Below, in pieces: positions 6,740 to 8,461 of a DNA stretch of 8,461 nt. This stretch comes from Candidatus Melainabacteria bacterium (lineage in GTDB: Bacteria > Actinomycetota > Actinomycetes > Mycobacteriales > Pseudonocardiaceae), in contig CAJCJE010000991.1 in the NCBI GenBank assembly GCA_903970565.1, forward strand, positions 1-8,461. The letters are read 5' to 3'. Numbering within the stretch: the stretch's first letter is position 1; the number at the start of each line of letters is the position of its first letter. The position numbers and the translations under genes are program-made. Below the pieces are notes generated by a model, which was not told the DNA's origin, did no database searches, and was given only the letters and a program-made list of their open reading frames with translations.

Positions 6740-7150
6740 TCAAGTGCCGTTCGACGGCCTAGTGTTTTCTGGTTGGCAGGAGCCAGCATCGGTTGCCCTG
6801 ACGTTTGCTTCGTCGGCGATCACCAGCCTGCCGCCGAGTGTGCTGATCATCGTCTGTAAAGGTGTGCGGAGGGCCTCGATAGGTGAAAGGTGGTCGAGCG
6901 AGGGCACTATTACTACCAAACCGGCGGCGTCAAGGAGAGCGTCCCGCAACTCCATGATCCCGGGTCGGGCGAATTGAGAGCCGTCGTACCCTCGGTCGGT
7001 GAATGTTTTTACCAGCCGTACGTTTTCGCGCAGACAGGCCGTTGCGATGACCTTCAAGAGTGTGGCAGATTCCGCCGCGTCGTGTTCTTCCAATCGATAG
7101 TAGCCGACGGCGGGCGGTTGTTGGGATGGTGTGACAACGTGGGCTGGCAT
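6740..7150 (-). CDS. Small resolvase-fold protein lacking the catalytic serine
   Basis: 136 residues from the ATG at 7150, chosen because GGAAGG lies eight bases upstream; the ATG at 7180 (146 residues) is possible. The chain follows the N-terminal domain of serine recombinases: VGYYRLEE (15-22, first strand), LVKTFTDRGYDG (46-57), ARPGIMELRDALLDA (61-75), LVVIVPSLDHLSP (78-90) and LGGRLVIADE. Serine recombinases have a YxRxS motif with the nucleophile; here the serine position is Glu21. The usual LDRLxR is LDHLSP (85-90), losing two active-site arginines, and the SG of the DxxxSG loop is DG (56-57). There is no C-terminal DNA-binding domain, recombinase zinc ribbon or coiled coil. It is therefore unlikely to recombine DNA. 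It could be a domesticated fold with a new role or a decaying fragment. It lies 166 bases downstream of the membrane-protein gene on the same strand. Confidence 0.68.
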   Translation of the reverse strand: MPAHVVTPSQQPPAVGYYRLEEHDAAESATLLKVIATACLRENVRLVKTFTDRGYDGSQFARPGIMELRDALLDAAGLVVIVPSLDHLSPIEALRTPLQTMISTLGGRLVIADEANVRATDAGSCQPENTRPSNGT

Positions 7151-7316
7151 CGCTTCGGCCTTCCGCGAGTAGGTTCCCATCTGACCATCGGGGGCCGCCA
7201 ATTGTGTGCGTTGGCGCAGTTCCCGATCTTTCGTTGAACTGGTCGGATGTCGGGTGGATTCCGGCGCCTGACGATCCGCTGGCGACCGGCTGATTGGCTG
7301 GAGGGCCGGGCATGAT
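7151..7316. other. Spacer upstream of the resolvase-like gene
   Basis: These 166 bases lie between the membrane-protein stop and the chosen resolvase-like start. The reading frame of the resolvase-like gene is open through this stretch, but the extra residues are Arg/Ser/Pro-rich and match no fold, so I treat it as noncoding or leader DNA. No terminator or clear promoter is visible. Confidence 0.35.
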
Positions 7317-7733
7317 CTAGTGCGCCTGCCGAGACACGTATTTCCGGCGCGGTCGGATGAGGACGGTCGCGACGACACAAATTCCGACCGTGGCCTCCAT
7401 GAGAACCCAATAGATCCCGGTGGATTCGGACGTGAGAAAGTCCAGCAAGGCGAGTGAGCCGGGGCCGGCTGCGGTGCCAGCCACACAGACGCCGATCGTC
7501 AACCGCGATCGCCTGCCCCATCGCGATCGTTTCCTAATCGCCAGCACACCAACTGCGGTCGCCGCCATCGCGCCGCAGAGCAGGCTGATCGACGCACTCA
7601 AGCCGTAGACAGCGCTCGTCGCAGCTGGCTTGTTCTGTGACCAGGTATAGATCGTAGCGGCGAGGGTGACCTCGGCGACGGCTGCCCAGGTGAAGGCCGT
7701 GAGACGGTGTGCGCGTTCCGCGTTTCTGGCCAT
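7317..7733 (-). CDS. Small four-helix membrane protein of unknown function
   Basis: 138 residues from ATG at 7733, with GGAGG ten bases upstream on the minus strand. Four hydrophobic helices are visible at about 11-31, 41-66, 78-100 and 106-126, with a basic loop RKRSRWGRRSR (67-77) between helices 2 and 3 and a basic C-terminus (RPRRKYVSRQAH). The charge distribution puts the N-terminus, the middle loop and the C-terminus in the cytoplasm. I do not recognise the family and assign no function. It lies 104 bases after the thiamin-diphosphate enzyme gene on the same strand. Confidence 0.72.
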   Translation of the reverse strand: MARNAERAHRLTAFTWAAVAEVTLAATIYTWSQNKPAATSAVYGLSASISLLCGAMAATAVGVLAIRKRSRWGRRSRLTIGVCVAGTAAGPGSLALLDFLTSESTGIYWVLMEATVGICVVATVLIRPRRKYVSRQAH

Positions 7734-7837
7734 GGTTCGCGGTCCTCCGTGATCTTTCGTCGATTGGCCGTCCGTGGCCGTGCCTGGTTCAGCTACGGAC
7801 GCGCCGCAGCGGCAGTCAGGGCACGCTGTCGGACAGG

Positions 7838-8461
7838 TCAGTACAGCAATTGGTAGCTGGCCGAGAGCCGAACCCGCACCAACATCGGGCCGTGCGTGCT
7901 GAGCGCGGCGCGCAACGTCGGTTCGAGATCGGCGGGATCGGTGATGTCCTCGGCGGGGCAGTTCCAGGAGCGGGCCAACCCGCAGAAGTCGGTGCCACCC
8001 AACTCCGTGCCCGGCACTTTGTCGTACCCGGCAGAGTCCGCCAACGCGCGTAGCGCACCGTACCCACTATTGTCGAAGATCACGTACGTGACGTTGGCCC
8101 GCTGTTGCACCGCGCTCCAGATTCCTTGGATGCTGTAGAGCGACGAGCCGTCACCGAGCAGAGCCAACACCGGGCGCTCTGGCTGAGCCAAGGCAACCCC
8201 GATGGCGGCCGGCAACGCGAACCCCAGCACACCGCTCTGGCCCGTGAAGAATCCCCCCGGTCGGCGAATAGGCAGGAAGCGGTGCAGTGCGGGCCGGTGG
8301 CTCGGGATTTCCTCGACCACGACAGCGTCCTCGGGCAACACCTCGGAAATGATGGACAACAGGTATTCGGCGGTGATCGGCTGTGTCGCGGCCGGGCGCG
8401 CCGGACGAGTGCGCTGCGGCACCGTCGAGGATGACACCGGCTGCGGACGACGCAACTGCCC
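7838..8461 (-). CDS. mdlC: Benzoylformate-decarboxylase-like ThDP enzyme, C-terminal part
   Basis: 207 residues are visible; the frame is open to the window edge, so the N-terminal pyrimidine-binding and middle domains are missing because of the window, not truncation. This is the C-terminal pyrophosphate-binding domain of a thiamin-diphosphate enzyme. Evidence is LGFALPAAIGVALAQPERPV, the Mg/ThDP motif GDG (8147-8155) followed after 25 residues by DN (usually NN), then SGYGALRAL, and TDFCGLARSWNCPAEDITD with a terminal GPMLVRVRLS. The closest family I can name is benzoylformate decarboxylase, which converts benzoylformate to benzaldehyde and CO2 in mandelate breakdown. Acetolactate synthase, oxalyl-CoA decarboxylase and phenylpyruvate decarboxylase are relatives. 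The position matching P. putida F464 is Leu (codon 8042-8044) and that matching T457 is Gly, so the substrate may differ. The gene symbol is by similarity only. Confidence 0.8.
   Translation of the reverse strand, partial: GQLRRPQPVSSSTVPQRTRPARPAATQPITAEYLLSIISEVLPEDAVVVEEIPSHRPALHRFLPIRRPGGFFTGQSGVLGFALPAAIGVALAQPERPVLALLGDGSSLYSIQGIWSAVQQRANVTYVIFDNSGYGALRALADSAGYDKVPGTELGGTDFCGLARSWNCPAEDITDPADLEPTLRAALSTHGPMLVRVRLSASYQLLY

Noticed and set aside
6740..7150. Intact mobile element based on a serine recombinase
   Set aside because: The catalytic serine and arginines are missing, there is no DNA-binding domain, and no flanking repeats or attachment-site duplication are visible.

Overview
The window reads as chromosomal DNA from a high-GC actinomycete, most likely of the Mycobacterium/Nocardia group. 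The reasons are strongly G/C-biased third codon positions, GTG starts, a roadblock-operon type NIT-domain histidine kinase, and a Scr1-type (DUF5753) helix-turn-helix regulator. The overall GC looks lower than a typical Streptomyces. The genus is an inference; there is no rRNA or tRNA gene to test it.

Left part (1-2474, minus strand): one long reading frame, open to the window edge, encodes a membrane sensor histidine kinase. It has a cytoplasmic N-terminal extension, a first membrane helix, an extracytoplasmic nitrate/nitrite-sensing-type (NIT) domain, a second helix, HAMP, a histidine box, an HATPase domain and a Pro/Ala/Ser-rich tail. Its 3' end lies outside the window.

Centre (2475-5343): a 264-base divergent intergenic region holds a perfect 14-bp palindrome, a possible -10 element and a leader with two mutually exclusive hairpins. 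It precedes a two-gene plus-strand operon: an SsuA/TauA/NMT1-type substrate-binding lipoprotein (2739-3776), then, after one base, an unusual single-chain permease with two SsuC-type domains in tandem (3778-5343). No ATPase gene follows in the window, so the importer is incomplete as seen here. The substrate cannot be read from sequence; sulfonates, nitrate and pyrimidine-type thiamin precursors are all family precedents.

Right part (5344-8461): a convergent gap of 220 bases with two short perfect palindromes, then four genes all on the minus strand. From right to left these are the C-terminal part of a benzoylformate-decarboxylase-like thiamin-diphosphate enzyme (7838 to the window edge), a small four-helix membrane protein of unknown function (7317-7733), a small resolvase-fold protein that has lost the catalytic serine and key arginines (about 6740-7150), and a DUF5753 transcriptional regulator (5564-6457). 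Their spacing (104, 166 and 282 bases) does not prove one operon.

Nothing here is a clear defence island, CRISPR array, RNA gene or intact mobile element. The items most worth following are the fused permease without an ATPase, the switch-like leader before the lipoprotein gene, and the inactive resolvase-like protein.
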